Shown one piece after another: positions 34,401 to 46,727 of a DNA stretch of 64,000 nucleotides. The stretch lies in the NCBI GenBank assembly GCA_026182355.1, contig JAPFBL010000555.1, positions 196,501 through 260,500 of the forward strand, given 5' to 3'. Numbering within the stretch: the stretch's first letter is position 1; every line of letters starts with the position of its first letter. Under the pieces are notes generated by a model. That model was not told where the DNA came from, searched no databases, and was given only the letters and a program-made list of their open reading frames with translations. This DNA is from Hermatobates lingyangjiaoensis (taxonomy: Eukaryota > Arthropoda > Insecta > Hemiptera > Hermatobatidae). The position numbers were made by a program, and so were the translations under genes.

Positions 34401-36429
34401 TACAATGACGTAAAAAAATATTTTATTACATGTAAAACCATTTTATACAGACGGTTATGATACTAATATTATATATCGATACCCAGACGCCATGACAGGG
34501 ACCTCTTATTCTGCATATTAACCAAACTGTGAATTATTAAAAAAAAAAAAAAAGTACTTCCAACAGAGTTACTCTGATGAAAGTGTAAAATATCTCAAAA
34601 CTTTGTCATTTAAAAGTGGATTAGTTGATTGAACTAAACAAATATAGATCATTTAAGCTATAGAGGTAAAGGAAGAAGAGGATTCTGTTGATGGTACATG
34701 AACACAATGAAACGTTGGCTCTGAATTTGCTAAAGTTGTACTGCAGTAGATATTGGTTAATACAGTTGTTAATGAAATATTTGTCTTTGATTAATCAATT
34801 GTATTGTATTTGTGCAATTCCTGCCTGAGTAGTAGTGGACTGTTTGTGTTAGTGCACGACGTGCATTAGATTTAGACGGCTGACTGAAATCAAGTGCATT
34901 GATGGGACATTGGGTGCGTGGAGGGAGGAGCTCTTTACTTGTAAGCCAGAGAGAGAGAGAGAAAATGAGTGGGTGAGGTTGCTTTGTTGAAGGCTCTCTT
35001 TTTTTTCCCCACCTTCTCTAGTACCTGCTACAAAGGACCAGGCCCTTTACCTGCCCTAGGGTCTCTCTACCTGCTACCTGCTTCTCTCTACCTGCTACAG
35101 CTGTCCCAACCAATCTCTCTTCTTCCATCTCCCTTTATATGTACCTATAATAGTGCTCGGCAGTCCCTGGCGTGTCAAATAAAACCTTCACTAAACAATT
35201 GTTCCATCACCTAGGGATCATAAGAACATCAAAAAAAAAAATCACTTTCTTTTATTCATAATGATTTTAAAACTGTTATTAGCTCTGTGATTCACGAGTT
35301 CATTTTAATTTCTTTTACATACAATGAATAATATTCATACTCTTTCTCAATACTAAATAATTAGCATGCCATCCCACTTGTAAAAATGAAAAGCAATGTA
35401 GGTAGGTTGAAATTTATCATTTTGCTTTTAAGTATAGTAATCAAGGGAAGAATAATCTTCCACTTCCCTGGAGGATTTCTGTTTTATGGTCCCAAGAAAC
35501 CCTCTCACCCCGCCTTCAGCCGTTTCGTTTATCTTAATCAAGTTCGGTATATAAGTAGTCCTTGGGTTTTTTTTTATAATATTGAACTAAACAGTTTTAG
35601 CATATATTATTAAATAGTACAGTTTTCACTTCACGGACAATCTTACCTTACAGATAGCCCTCGACTTAACGCACAATTCGCTATTTGGCACATTTTAAAA
35701 ATTCAACTTTTTAATGTTTTCTGGTTAACATATATCTCAAATACATGAGCCATAGAGAAAGACACAGCGGTGTGATACAAATGATATTCAACTAACTGTT
35801 GACAAATTTATAATAGAAACACCCCAAAGCACTTGATACGTCTCTTTTAACTTCATTATGTATACATATTGATAAACAACTACTTTAAAACAGGGTGTTG
35901 GAGCATATTTTTTTTAGATCTGTCTACTTTTGAGATCATTCAACATTCGCGCACTTTCAGTAGCTAATTATCTGCGAAAACTTGAGAACAACCACTGTGC
36001 AATATTGAACATTATAGTTTTTTTAGCTAATTTGAAAACTCTACTACAGATATGAGACAAATTTAAAATGTACAATCATCATTGAATAGTACAATTTCAG
36101 ACAATGTTAAACTTTTCAGTTTTTGAACGATATTATTTCTGTATAATACTTGACCATACTGTATTTTTTTTTCTTGTTGATAATATCGAATTTTACAGTT
36201 TTTCGCCAATATAGAACTGTACTGTTTTTATGCATTGTTGATCGGTACAGTTTTTGGGTTGTATTGAATTGTACAAATTTGTACTGTACTATTTTTTAGT
36301 AGTAAGAACTATACTGGTTTTAGTTGACCGATATTGGAAAGTTATTTCTTTCACTTTATATGTATCCTTACTATTCCTATGGTCCTTCATATATTTTGTA
36401 TATATTTATATATATATATATATATATTT
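34401..36429. other. Intron 1 sequence
   Basis: 34930-35215 is C/T-rich with repeated TACCTGCTAC; no acceptor or exon assigned. A pogo-like end (TACAGATAGCCCTCGACTTA) stands at about 35651 without a partner. Otherwise AT-rich. Confidence 0.35.
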
Positions 36430-36730
36430 TTCACTTAATTAAACGAAACACGATCCAAACTGGACACAATACGAGTTGAAAATTCAAGAAGAGTAACACA
36501 AAGAGTAAGGTAACAAACACACTTACAGACTCAAATTTTCGGGTAATGGGTTACTTGCTGTTGCATCTACAACGTGCTTGGTCTCCCTCCCTTTCTCTTT
36601 TCTCCTGAGGACGGATTACCCGAAAATTTAAGTCTGTAAGTGTGTTTCCTTTCTCTGTATGTTACTCTTCTTGAATTTTGAACTCGTATTGTGTCCAGTT
36701 TGGATCGTCTTTCGTTTAATTAAGTGAAAT
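36430..36730. repeat. Long inverted repeat, GTCCAGTTTGGATCGTC family
   Basis: Arms about 36432-36545 and 36610-36729 are near-perfect. Plus core: CTGAGGA (36605-36611), C, GG..CC hairpin, GAA (36622-36624), AATT, T. Flanked by (TA)n on both sides. Confidence 0.85.
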
Positions 36731-37053
36731 ATATATATATTTAATTTTTTTCTTACCGAAACCGAAAGGACTAAAAAAATCATACAGAAAAAATACTGAA
36801 AAACTTACGACAATGAACGAATCGTCATCAGGAGTAGAATATATTACGAATATTCGAAAATTAAGAAAGTTTCTGCAAAAAATGTTTAACCGTGACAGGT
36901 TGTAACGTAATTTTTTTTAATTTACTAAATTATTGTTGAAAAATTAAAATTTGTGTAAATCTCCTGAAAGTTCCCGTTTGTGTCATTATATATTAATCTG
37001 GATGTTGTACAGTATGCTTTTGTTTTTGCTCCAGTAAAAAGTATTGACTTATA

Positions 37054-37272
37054 CAGAGGGGTGCAAAAGTATGTATACAATAGTATAATTGATGACATTA
37101 TATTGAAGTGTGCGTTCTCGATTAGGAGAGTGTGTCAGGTAATTTCAATACTTTAGGGATTACATGTGTTATACATGATTCTTGATTTTGTACATTCGCT
37201 TGTTTGCATAGTAAGCATAATATACAGTTTATCACTGTATACTTACTTTTGCGCCCCCTCCCCCCCCCCCCT
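37054..37272. mobile_element. Tc1/mariner-like miniature element
   Basis: Inverted ends GAGGGGTGCAAAAGTATGTA and GGGGCGCAAAAGTAAGTATA (read inward from the right), each bordered by TA. 219 bp, no transposase. Confidence 0.65.
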
Positions 37273-37279
37273 TATCTAT

Positions 37280-37645
37280 ATTAGAGGTGTGTGGCTGCAA
37301 GTGTTCAGCCAAGTGCACTGTCAGAGAGCTGCATAGGACTCGATATACCAGACAAGGCTACAGCACGGGTGCAGTCGCACCTGCACAAAAGACTACTCTG
37401 GGAGAGTTCAGCAGGTTTGGGTCAGGTGGGCCGAAGGAAAAGCCTTGGTTGTCTGTGTGTATTTCACAACTGACTCGCGAAGAGAGTTGGGCAAAGCCAA
37501 ACCAGACTTGACTGGCCGGTCTCTTCTCCCTCCACCAACACACACCGTCGCCGCACTCTTGCACCAATCCTTCTCGTATTCCCCTCGCATCATGTGTCAC
37601 ACTCGCAGGCCCACTCCTCCTCCAGTCAACACCAAGCCGTCCACT
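37280..37645. other. GC-rich island in intron 1, unknown
   Basis: About 360 bp with several CpGs and overlapping open frames on both strands, none with a family signature I recognise. It could be an alternative first exon, an enhancer, or an old retroelement remnant. Confidence 0.35.
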
Positions 37646-37959
37646 TCAAGTCTTTTAATTCAAACTATTATCCTTATAAATTCAGTCCTGCAAATCTCTA
37701 TATATAAAGTTCGTGAGTTTGTGGAGATAAAGACCTGAAATTATAATATATATTACTTACTACCTGAATAATGTTAAATAAAAGAAAATTATTATTTAAT
37801 TTAAAAAATTAGAGCCAAGGTAGCCAACGTAGCTTGCGTGCTCGTGTTATATATTTTGGTGATATTATACTATGCTTTCTACGACCAGTTAAGCAAACTA
37901 TGGTCGGTCAGTAATAACCACTGCATTGGTTACTATCTACAGTTCTAGTAAATTAGATA

Positions 37960-38405
37960 ATACCGTAAATAAAAAACCGATTTTAGGGATAGTTTCTTCG
38001 AAATTATTCACAATTTATTACACAACATTTTTTACACTTTATTATTCAAAAAATAATAAAAGTTTACAAAATTAAAAGAAGTAACATATATGATATATCC
38101 CATCAAATTTTTTTCTATTTCTGTTTTTTATTATTATTTTATTATTATTTCTGTTTTTAAATATCGTTCAAGAAAGTTGTAAATATATCAAGGTGTTTTT
38201 TTAGAATTTCCCTACAGTAATGGTCTAAATGTAAAAGCTGTTGAGGTACTCCTCTTTTCTTTCTCACTATGTCAATCTTTTCGATATATAATCACAGTAA
38301 AGGTTGAATTTTCTAAATCAATATATTTTTATTTCTTCTTAGCATACTTGTGATGAATTTTGCTTTGTTTACTATGAAGTGATATCGTAAGTCATCGATA
38401 AAAAA
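37960..38405 (+). repeat. Dispersed repeat, copy 2 (uninterrupted)
   Basis: Homologue of 20385-21005. It lacks the 143-bp hammerhead-bearing insertion and so supplies the empty target site. Confidence 0.75.
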
Positions 38406-38504
38406 ATCGTTGGTAGGTAGCTTACTGTTTTGTATTAACCCTTTTGACTGACAACACTGGTGAATACGTAAATGTTTCAATTAAAAACAGGAAACAGTTC
38501 GTTT

Positions 38505-38705
38505 GGATAACTTATCAAACGATTACAAGAAAACACTTAAAAACACACAACTTGAAAATTTCGACCTCGTCGTCATCAGGAGAAAAAGATCTGTTTCTGT
38601 TTGCCAGCTGAGCAGAACTCATCTTTCTCTTCCTGATGATGGAGAGGTCGAAATATTGAAATCAGTTGTGTGTTGTTTCTGCGTGTTCTTTTCGTTAAAT
38701 CATTA
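38505..38705. repeat. Inverted hammerhead-like pair
   Basis: Minus core at about 38556-38579 (CTGATGA, C, GAC-GAG-GTC, GAA) faces a plus core at 38633-38657 (CTGATGA, T, GGAGAGGTC, GAA, ATAT, T). Outer arms ACACACAACTT and AGTTGTGTGT. Confidence 0.75.
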
Positions 38706-39278
38706 GATAAATATTTAAATTATTACTATTATAAATGACTGCAATACAGCTGTGGTAATTCATCGAGTAGAGGTGCTGTCAGAGTGTGACAAAGTGAATA
38801 GAAAGTTGTGACGTTATTGTTGAATGGCCTTAAGTAATTCCATTTCAGTATTATAAGTTGATTTCTATTTGGAGAGTTTATGGTGAAATGTTCTCTTGCC
38901 GCATACTGTTTACATCAGTTCCTCAGTGGCATTAAGCATGAGAGGGCATCACTGGTGTTCACAAACACAGAAAACACTTTACGAGATGTCAGCCCCTTTA
39001 TAGCCCGGCTTAAAGTACATTTCATTTCGTCATTATATCTTACTACATCACTTTTAGGCAATCCTTTTTTAGTGTTTGTTGCTCAGTTGATGTGTGCCCG
39101 TTTATTTTTTACTCATTTTCTTGACTAATCAATAAAATTGTAGTTTTTTTTGTCATAAGTATAATCATATCGTATTTAAAACATGGATGCTGTAATGTTG
39201 TACACCTGGTGGGGTACACCTTTGACAAGTCAATTAAATAGCACGACATCATTTTGGTTACATTTCGCTAAAATAGGT

Positions 39279-39810
39279 CAGTGATGGCGATCCTACGACA
39301 CGCGTGTCAGTTCTGACACGCAACCTCTTTTATGGTAGCATTCATCTTGAAACATCAAAAATGTCATAATTGAAATATTTGTCTCTCATAACAGTCAGAG
39401 TTTGTTATTAATGATAATATTACTTACATAAATAATAATTAGAAATTTAATTTTGAAACCAGATGTAATGTTACAACATTTAATTATATTGTTTCAGTTT
39501 TGATATTAATATAAAACTGTATCAAGTAAATTATATATATTATTTTATTCTCTTTGTTTGTGTCAATGAAATGTGAAAAACAAGTCCCTAAATGTAAATC
39601 ATTGGATCCATAAGTTTGGTTTCATGCATTTTAAATGCCTTTAAACAAATAATTAACTTCCAAAAATTGCAAATATTGCTATTTTCTTTTAGTCTTTTTA
39701 CTTTTACTTTTGTTTAAAAAGTAAAATACTTTTTACTTTTATGATGTGTGGCACATTACAAATATTATGTTTTGATTTTTTTCAAAGTATCAAAAGGTTC
39801 GCCATGACTG
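39279..39810. mobile_element. hAT-type miniature element
   Basis: Ends CAGTGATGGCGATCCT and AGGTTCGCCATGACTG are inverted. Flanks AAATAGGT and GAGTAGAT agree at 5 of 8, all differences transitions, consistent with an old duplication. The GACACGCGTGTC motif next to the left end is typical of one hAT lineage. Confidence 0.65.
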
Positions 39811-40189
39811 GAGTAGATGGTCAAGTGACCTTGATGTAGTGTGACCTTGAACTCATCAAGGACAAAGTGCTCTTGTCAACTGTTTTTTTTTATACCGGTC
39901 TTACTTTGCACTGGCTTAACGTGTTTCTCTTAAAGTATGGATGGATTAAGATAGATTTTTGTTTTCAGTTAGACAAACTGAATTTTTTAGCACAATTTTC
40001 TCTTGACGGGTTGCTCATTTGCTTGGAGATTGTTCCTTTTGGTTGTTAGCTAGGAATGATGCCCTGGGTAGAGCATTGTCAAATGTAGGTAGCTTTGACT
40101 ATGATTCCACTATAAGGACAATGAAGAATTCTTAAGAAATTCATATATTATCTGCTTATGGAAACATTATAAACTATTAGTTTGTTGGG

Positions 40190-40690
40190 GGGATTTCAAA
40201 AATTACGTCTCCACAGAAAAAAAGTTAAATATGAAAACTAACAACGCGTTTCGAACACTTCCCGTTCTTCTTCAGGTTTCATCTAATATATATATATTTT
40301 TTTTTTTTTTTCAATCAAAATTTGGTTGCCGGGACGGTTTCCTGCCGTTGTGTTTCCGGCGTGCTTGGTCGCCCTTTCTATTTTCTCCTGAAGACGGATC
40401 ATCCGAAAATTTGCGTTTGTAAATGTGTCTCATTCTCTGTGTGTTGCTTTTCTTCGTTTTTGAGCTAATGGCTTTCAGAACGTTCTTTTTATTTAAAAAC
40501 ATTGTTCTTAAGCAGACAAGCTCAAAGATATTAAATAAAAATATACAAGTTCACAGGTATGTATATTTTTTTCAGACATAAACCTGAAGAAGAAAACTAA
40601 GTGTTCGAAACGTGTTCTTAGTTTTCATATTAAACTGTTTATTGTGTAGAGACGTAATTTTTGAAATTCCCCAATATGAGTAAATACCAC
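40190..40690. repeat. Hammerhead-family pair with a nested half element
   Basis: Minus core 40243-40275 and plus core 40584-40618 belong to the GAACAC family and share the outer arms AATTACGTCTCCACA. Between them 40310-40480 is a half copy of the GTCCAGTTTGGATC family with its own plus core (CTGAAGA 40388, GGA/TCC, GAA, AATT). Confidence 0.75.
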
Positions 40691-40854
40691 ACTATAACAG
40701 ACTGCACAAGTATGTAATTGTTTTAATTTGTTGCTAATTGTGACTGTTGATTTGTTAAATGAATGCAGAAGTTTCACTTGTCTTTTTAGTATTCATTTTC
40801 AAGTTTGATTTTTGTTAAGAAGTTGTGTGGCTTTTAATATTGGATATTGTTTAG

Positions 40855-41240
40855 ACCATCCGTGGGGAACTTGCACCCTTAAGGCTGTAAGTGGGCTTTT
40901 GGATCATGAATTGCGGCCTTCTGTGGTTTGTTGCGAAAAATGTTTCAAAATATAAAGAATTACAATTATAACAATAAAGACAAAAGATTCTGGCATTTAG
41001 GAAGAACACTATTTATCAGTCATTACTTGAAAAGTCTAAGCTTTTAGAAAATGATTTTCCCGAGTTTACAAAGGTGATGAACGAAGGCAGTGAGAACACT
41101 GCTGAGTCTTTTGAGAAATGTCAAACAGGTTTAGAAGCACTGATCGAGTAATATAATGTTAGATTCAAGGATTTTACAGTGTAACTAAACATATAAGAAT
41201 TTGCTTATGCATTCGTGGTGGCTTTTTGGGGAAGTGAATG
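40855..41240 (+). pseudogene. Decayed hAT transposase fragment
   Basis: In one frame from 41039 it reads FPEFTKVMNEGSENTAESFEKCQ...LEALIE*YNVRFKDFTV with in-frame stops. An L-x-x-x-x-x-Y-x-x-R-F-x-D-F pattern is seen in the ZBED5/Buster group of hAT-derived transposases. GGACCATCCGTGGGGAA-like sequence at 40856 could be an end. Not functional. Confidence 0.4.
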
Positions 41241-41488
41241 GGCTAAAATGGCCTTTCGTCCAAGAAAGGTTCCTTCCCCACGTCTGGTTTAGACATAGCT
41301 AATCCCAAAACAACATATGTAAATGAATTTTGATGTTTGTTGTATGGCTTGATGATAAACTTTATCATTGTTATTTGAGAATCAGTTTTAAAGGTCGAGA
41401 TACATTGTTATTGACGCTTTGAATTACCTTTGTACTCGCAGTGTTTCTTGTGTTAAAGCAAAACACTGTGGGTTGTTAGACCTGCGTA

Positions 41489-41869
41489 GGCTTTGTACCA
41501 TGGCCTCGCAACGCAACAATCTCTGTCTCTCCGACCTTCTCTTTGTCTGCGCTCTCTATCTTACTTGATTGAATGCCTTCCAACTCTTGTCTCCACTAAA
41601 CTGGATATAACCAACAACTCCTATTGAAAAGTCAACTTTCCTGTGCTCCAGGGAAACGTGCTCAAATATATAATATCCCTAACAAGATTTCACAATAAAC
41701 ACTTCAAATAACAATCAATGGTTAAACCACAATATGGAATAGAAGTTAGAGAAATTAAATGTAAGTACAGCGTAAATGGTGTATCAACACTTTGAAAAAA
41801 TCAAAACATATTTTCAATCAAAGAGAAGGTCGGAGAGAGAGTTGCATTGCGAGGCCATAGTACAAAGCC
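41489..41869. repeat. Inverted repeat with 270-bp centre
   Basis: 41489-41545 (GGCTTTGTACCATGGCCTCG...) and 41819-41869 are reverse complements with few differences. The centre includes an ATGATCAAACC-family fragment at 41685-41745. No core here. Confidence 0.6.
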
Positions 41870-41984
41870 ACACATCACAAATTGTATTAACGGATTTCCA
41901 GTTTTCTCAGTAGTCAAAATATGAACATTTTCTCAGAATTAATAAAGTCTGACATTTATAATTATTAATTATCACTATAAAATG

Positions 41985-42090
41985 CCAACGTGCTTCATCT
42001 CCCTTTCTCTTTTCTCTTGAAAATGGATTTCCCGAAAATTTGAGTTTGATTACTCTGTGTTAATCTATTTCGACTTTAAACTCGTCATTA
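41985..42090 (+). repeat. Half copy, GTCCAGTTTGGATC family
   Basis: CCAACGTGCTTCATCTCCC, CTTGAAAATGGATTTCCCGA, AAATTTGAG. Core eroded. Confidence 0.6.
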
Positions 42091-42908
42091 TTCATTAATC
42101 ATAAGTAATTAAAAATAAAACTGTTAACACCAAGGTTGAAATGATATCATTGTGTCAGTATCTCGCGAAATATTTTGTTTTTTTTTTTTTAAATTAATAA
42201 ACAACAGCAATATTAAAATTTGATGAATTCTTGTGAAACATTCTGTGTGGAAGGCAATATTGAATTAGCCATTTAATATGACGAAATAATTGAATGAAAT
42301 AGCGTGCGTGAAATCGCTATGTTCCTCAAAGGGTTAACCTTAGTCAAAGATGAGGCTTCTTGCTTAAGAACTTGAGTATTACAATGCCACGTGTTTAAAA
42401 TATCGTAAATCGTGCACATGGTTAGCGTTGTTTATTGAATTCATCTTGGCTTTTTTTGTGAATAATCTCTATTAAAGTGAATTGTTAGCAATATGTTGTT
42501 GTTCTCGGAGTTTTGTGGATACTGACATTGCTAAATGATGAAATCATAATATGCCAGAGGTAACATGCTAAGCCCGGTCCCGACCCGACCCGAAATTCGG
42601 GCTGGGTTGGACCCAGGCTTCTTTCTCGCTAATTTTTCTTTAATAAATATATATTTCTCTATTATGTATACTAAAATGACGTATGGATGTTAAACTCAGG
42701 AATATTTGTTATAAAATAAATAAGATAAAACAGACCGATCGAGATTTTCTTGGCTGGTGGAAAATAAACTCCATTGTATATACCCGATATATGTCGGGCT
42801 CGGGCGGGGTCGAGTTAATCTGGCCATCTAGAAGGAGACAGAGTGAGAGCGATGTATTCTTTGGAGGCCTGTTATTGGTCAACAGATCCGTCCATTTTAG
42901 AATGTTGC

Positions 42909-43240
42909 AGGGGTCAGGTTCTAGTGGTAACGTGCTATGGCTGGAAAGCTGGGTACACGGTTTAATATCAAAACAGGTAACGTGCTGGCCTTTGGACTGG
43001 TAGATCCGTGGTTCAATATCCACTGCGGCCCTCGATTTATTCACACGAGATGTAAATAACTATGAGCACATCGTCCCTTGTATTGGACGTTAAAACCGTC
43101 GGTCCTGAGCCTGTTCAATATATTTGAGTTAATCAAATTTAAGGGTCCCAATACAGAATGTTGATTGTGTGGTATCACAAAGAGCCAATGTTGAGCCTAC
43201 ATATGTTCACTTGTGAGGCGGCCACTGAAACCTAACCTAA
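42909..43240 (+). repeat. SINE copy with doubled head
   Basis: GGTAACGTGCT occurs at 42926 and 42975, so the A-box region seems duplicated. B box TGGTTCAATATCC, then GAGCACATCGTCCC, GGACGTTAAAACCGTCGGTC and the tail AACCTAACCTAA. Confidence 0.75.
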
Positions 43241-43245
43241 TGTCT

Positions 43246-43629
43246 CAGTAGTCCGAGTGCCTCTTTGTACGAGCAATTCACTTGACGATCTGCTTCTCGT
43301 AAGAGTTTTTGTCTCGGACGATTACGAATTCGAGCGACTGTCTTCCTCACGTCTATATCGTCTCCATTTTAAGTTTATTAGATCAATAAAACAGGATTAT
43401 TTTTTGCATGTATTTTTATTATTCATATTACATATATAGTATTGTTTATTTTTTACGAATTGACCTTTTCTATTTAAAAAATAAACTTAAAAACTATCAT
43501 CTTGGGAAATGGAACGTATTATTTATTTTAATATTAATTCCAATGCGAAAAATTGCATCTTAATACGAGTTAATCGGAATACGAGCTCTGTCTCGGAACG
43601 AATGAAACTCATACTGCGAGGTTCTACTG
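43246..43629. mobile_element. pogo/Tc1-like miniature element
   Basis: Right end CGAGGTTCTACTG followed by TA; left end CAGTAGTCCGAGTGCC. It directly abuts the SINE tail. Internal ACGAG/CTCGT-rich subterminal repeats. 384 bp. Confidence 0.5.
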
Positions 43630-43734
43630 TATAATGATTTATTTTATATGTTTATTCCAAAATGTGAGGATTTTTGTAACATAAAAATTCCTCACGAGCT
43701 ATGCAAGTAGTTATTGTGTGGTATTTACTCTTGA

Positions 43735-43905
43735 TAGTGAGAAAAATATATTACGTCTTCACCAAAAGTTCATCAAAATCGCTGAACAACGCCCCCTTCT
43801 GAGGCAGGTATACCTGATGATGAACACTTAGCGTTCTAAATGTGTCGTAAAATAAATTCCTTGGGGTGAAGACGTAATATTTTTTCCTCATTATTATAAA
43901 CATAT
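43735..43905. repeat. Hammerhead-family inverted repeat, eroded
   Basis: TATTACGTCTTCACC...GGTGAAGACGTAATA arms; plus core CTGATGA (43814), T, GAACACTTAGCGTTC hairpin, then TAA instead of GAA. Confidence 0.7.
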
Positions 43906-44830
43906 CTATTTGTACATTAATATTAATTTTGCTTGAATTTAGATGGAATTAAGAAGAGTTGGTATTGTGAATTAGTTACGTATGTATGTTCAGCACTTTC
44001 TAGTCAATGGTGAAGAAGGTTTTGCTGGACTAAGTGTGACTGGTTCCATTGAGACTGTGTAGGGACAACTCAGTTTTAGACTGAGTACTCCTCTTTTGAG
44101 GAGGGTGCAGCGCAGAGCTCAGATAGAGTGGGATAGAGAAGTTTCAAAACTGGTTCCTCCGGTTTTACATTGTTGCATACTTCGCTTTATCGCTTCAAGA
44201 AGAGAGTAGATAGCTGTGCTGGTGCTAAGTTTTTTTTTCTTTTTTTTTTTTTCTTTAAATTTGTGTAATCCTCTTTCACATTGAGGTTATTGAACTCGTT
44301 TAGTAATTCTTTTGCAATTGTTTATTTAAATATGAATTGAATGTAACATAATGAGTCTTTTACAATAAAATTATCTGTTGTTGTGTTTTTATTAATAGAG
44401 TATTACGTAAGTTTCCATACTGAGGGCAAAAAATAACCCTTTTATATTGGCTAGCCATATTTCTTGTATTTTTATTGGTAGTTACGGGCGACTAAACTAC
44501 TGTACAAAAAACCATGGTTAAAAGCAAAGAAAAATGTTTTGATGTTTCAAAATGCTGACGATCAAGTTGAGACCGCTTTGGATGATGAGGGTTGTTTCTG
44601 GAATTCCTTCTGGAATGTCTGCTGTTGTTATGTAGTTGTAAAGGATTATTTTATCTGCTACTAGCTCTTCGGGTAGTTTAGTCGTTTTTTTTTATTGCAA
44701 TGTTACATTAACCATGCCTCATTAAACGAATTTAACTAAAATGTTTGAAGCATATTTCAAGTTTACTTCAAGTTTTGGATCTGTAGTTATCTCCCAGTCG
44801 GCAGCTCCTGTAGTTATCTCATTGTTGTAG
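43906..44830. other. Intron 1 sequence
   Basis: 44000-44200 is a GC-richer block of unknown content. No exon assigned. Confidence 0.3.
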
Positions 44831-45094
44831 AGTTTCTGAAACCCTGTTACTTGATTTGTTATGTTCTCTCTAGTTCTACATGAAGAGGAATCCCCTGTTA
44901 CTTGATTTGTTACTCTGTAGCTCTACATGAAGAGTTTCTGAAACCCTGTTACTTGATTTGTTATGTTACTCTCTAGTTCTACAAGAAGAGGAATCCCCTG
45001 TTACTTGATTTGTTACTCTGTAGCTCCACATGAAGAGTTTCTGAAACCCTGTTACTTGATTTGTTACTCTGTAGCTCTACATGAAGAGTTTCTG
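44831..45094 (+). repeat. Minisatellite with CTGTTACTTGATTTGTTA units
   Basis: Alternating units of about 50 bp: GTTTCTGAAACCCTGTTACT..., then AAGAGGAATCCCCTGTTACT..., each with TGTAGCTCTACATGAAGAG or CTCTAGTTCTACATGAAGAG. Five to six units. A reversed single unit lies at 52690-52735. Confidence 0.8.
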
Positions 45095-45377
45095 AAGCCC
45101 TCTTTCTGGACACCATCACAGTAAGCTGTTAGTGTGATTTCTTGTCGAGACTGTATCTCTATTATAAATGAGGGATTCCCGAGCGTAACACCGGCTTGAA
45201 CGTCATAATTGACATTTTAGGCATGACCTGGCCCGAATTCGGGTTGGCTCGGGCAAGGGGCTTAGGGTCTTAACTCTATTTTGGGCATTGTCCTTAATTG
45301 AACTCAACTAAATGTAAGTTTATATATTTCTCCCTTTTCATTATCATTTTCTAGTTTCAGTCTTTCGTTTAATTAAA

Positions 45378-45690
45378 ATGCTCTAAGGCCTTTCGTTACA
45401 ACATCATCAGAGATCTAAATGAAACAAAAGAGTCCACTTATAAAGAATTTATATGGAAATTTAATGAACAATAGTCTGGGACTTTACAAACTGGATGAAA
45501 TATTAATAAAAGAAATAAGTAAGCAGATCAAGACTCCTTCAATTTTAGAAAAAAATAAATTCAGACAGGGATGCCCAGCAATCCTGAAGACTTCAATCAA
45601 CCAGGTTAACTTGTTAATATATATTTTTTGTTTGTTTCTTTTAGCTCTCTGATGATGTAACGAAAGGCCTTAGAGCATTTTAACTAATAT
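45378..45690 (+). repeat. Penelope-like derived element with facing hammerhead-like cores
   Basis: Minus core 45387-45417 and plus core 45649-45671 (CTGATGA, T, short hairpin, GAA, AGGCCT, T) enclose a 78-codon frame (45419-45652; MKQKSPLIKNLYGNL...) of unknown nature. The right half repeats at 9345-9482. Confidence 0.65.
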
Positions 45691-45761
45691 ATAATTGTTT
45701 ATTGTGGTATTCAATTCATATATTATATCAAGAGTTATTGTTGATTATTAATTTATATATA

Positions 45762-45890
45762 CTAGAATTTTCAAAAGAACACATAGAAAAGAAATCATTG
45801 AACTCACTACTATATTTCGATGTCCTCGTCGTCAGGAATAGACGTGAATCGCTCCAAAGGTTGATAATGACTCAACTTTTGATATATATA
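45762..45890 (-). repeat. CTTTGGAGCGATT-family half element
   Basis: CTAGAATTTTCAAAAGAACA to CGCTCCAAAGG with minus core at 45812-45837 (CTGACGACGAGGACATCGAA, ATAT, A). Confidence 0.8.
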
Positions 45891-45928
45891 TTCAACAGAT
45901 TCAATAATATATCGACCGTTTGATAGAA

Positions 45929-46304
45929 TAGGTGTGTTATCTAATCGGGATTCAGTCAAATTTTCTAGGTTCAAAAATCAAACTCTCATTGCCGACGTTT
46001 CGGTTTTATTTTAAAACCTTTTTCATAGGCAGAAGTAAGAATTTTTTTAAACTAAGAAAATGAATTTTACATTATTTAAAGGAATAACAATCTTAACCGG
46101 ACTAGACTGAAGGTCTAGTCGAAGGTTTTGTCCGGTTAAGATTATTATTCCTTTAAATAATGTAAAATTCATTTTCTTAGTTTAAAAAAATTCTTACTTC
46201 TGCCTAAGAAAAAGGTTTTAAAATAAAACCGAAACGTCGGCAATGAGAGTTTGATTTTTGAACCTAGAAAATTTGACCGAATCCGATTAGATAACACACC
46301 TATA
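45929..46304. repeat. Near-perfect 376-bp inverted repeat, GAAACGTCGGC family
   Basis: Arms about 45929-46105 and 46128-46304. The core half is CTAAGAAAAAGGTTTT..AAAACCGAAACGTC: GGTTTT/AAAACC hairpin, GAA, ACGT, C, but the CTGANGA box is eroded. Flanked by (TA)n on the right. Confidence 0.85.
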
Positions 46305-46669
46305 TATATATATATATATATAAATAAATATTGATAAAAGTATCGGCAGTGAAATAGAAACTATATATGTATATAGTGTACACATATGCCAACATATGCA
46401 GTCTGTGTTTGAAGAATATAAGGTTTAATGATAGAGGTTTATTTGTCTTGAGAGTCAAAGATAAGTGTAAACAAAAACCAAGATAGTGTTATCTGTAATT
46501 CTAAGAAGTTCATACATGTTTCATTTGGTTGGCATATTTCAATGTGGCACGGTGTTAATATTAAGCAGTACGGGAGAGATTGAGGCGGCGACCGTGTGCA
46601 CCTCCTCCTCCTTCGCCTTCTGTTATTCAAACTCAACTTCATCCAATCTTTTCCCTTTGCTCCTCTCTA

Positions 46670-46682
46670 TATATATTATATA

Positions 46683-46727
<45 letters not shown>
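46670..46727. repeat. (TA)n tract
   Basis: Long TA run; causes the YIYIYI open frames here. Confidence 0.9.

Larger units (their letters stand above)
42568..45272. repeat. Possible terminal repeats CCCGACCCGAA bounding 2.7 kb
   Basis: 42568-42624 (CTAAGCCCGGTCCCGACCCG...) and the reverse complement of 45221-45272 (CTAAGCCCCTTGCCCGAGCC...) are similar, and a third copy lies at 54191-54246. It may be an old DNA transposon, now filled with other repeats, or separate solo ends. Confidence 0.35.

Noticed and set aside
34995..35125. Alternative exon suggested by pyrimidine-rich TACCTGCTAC repeats
   Set aside because: Low-complexity C/T sequence; no open frame joined in phase to the TIS11 exons could be argued.
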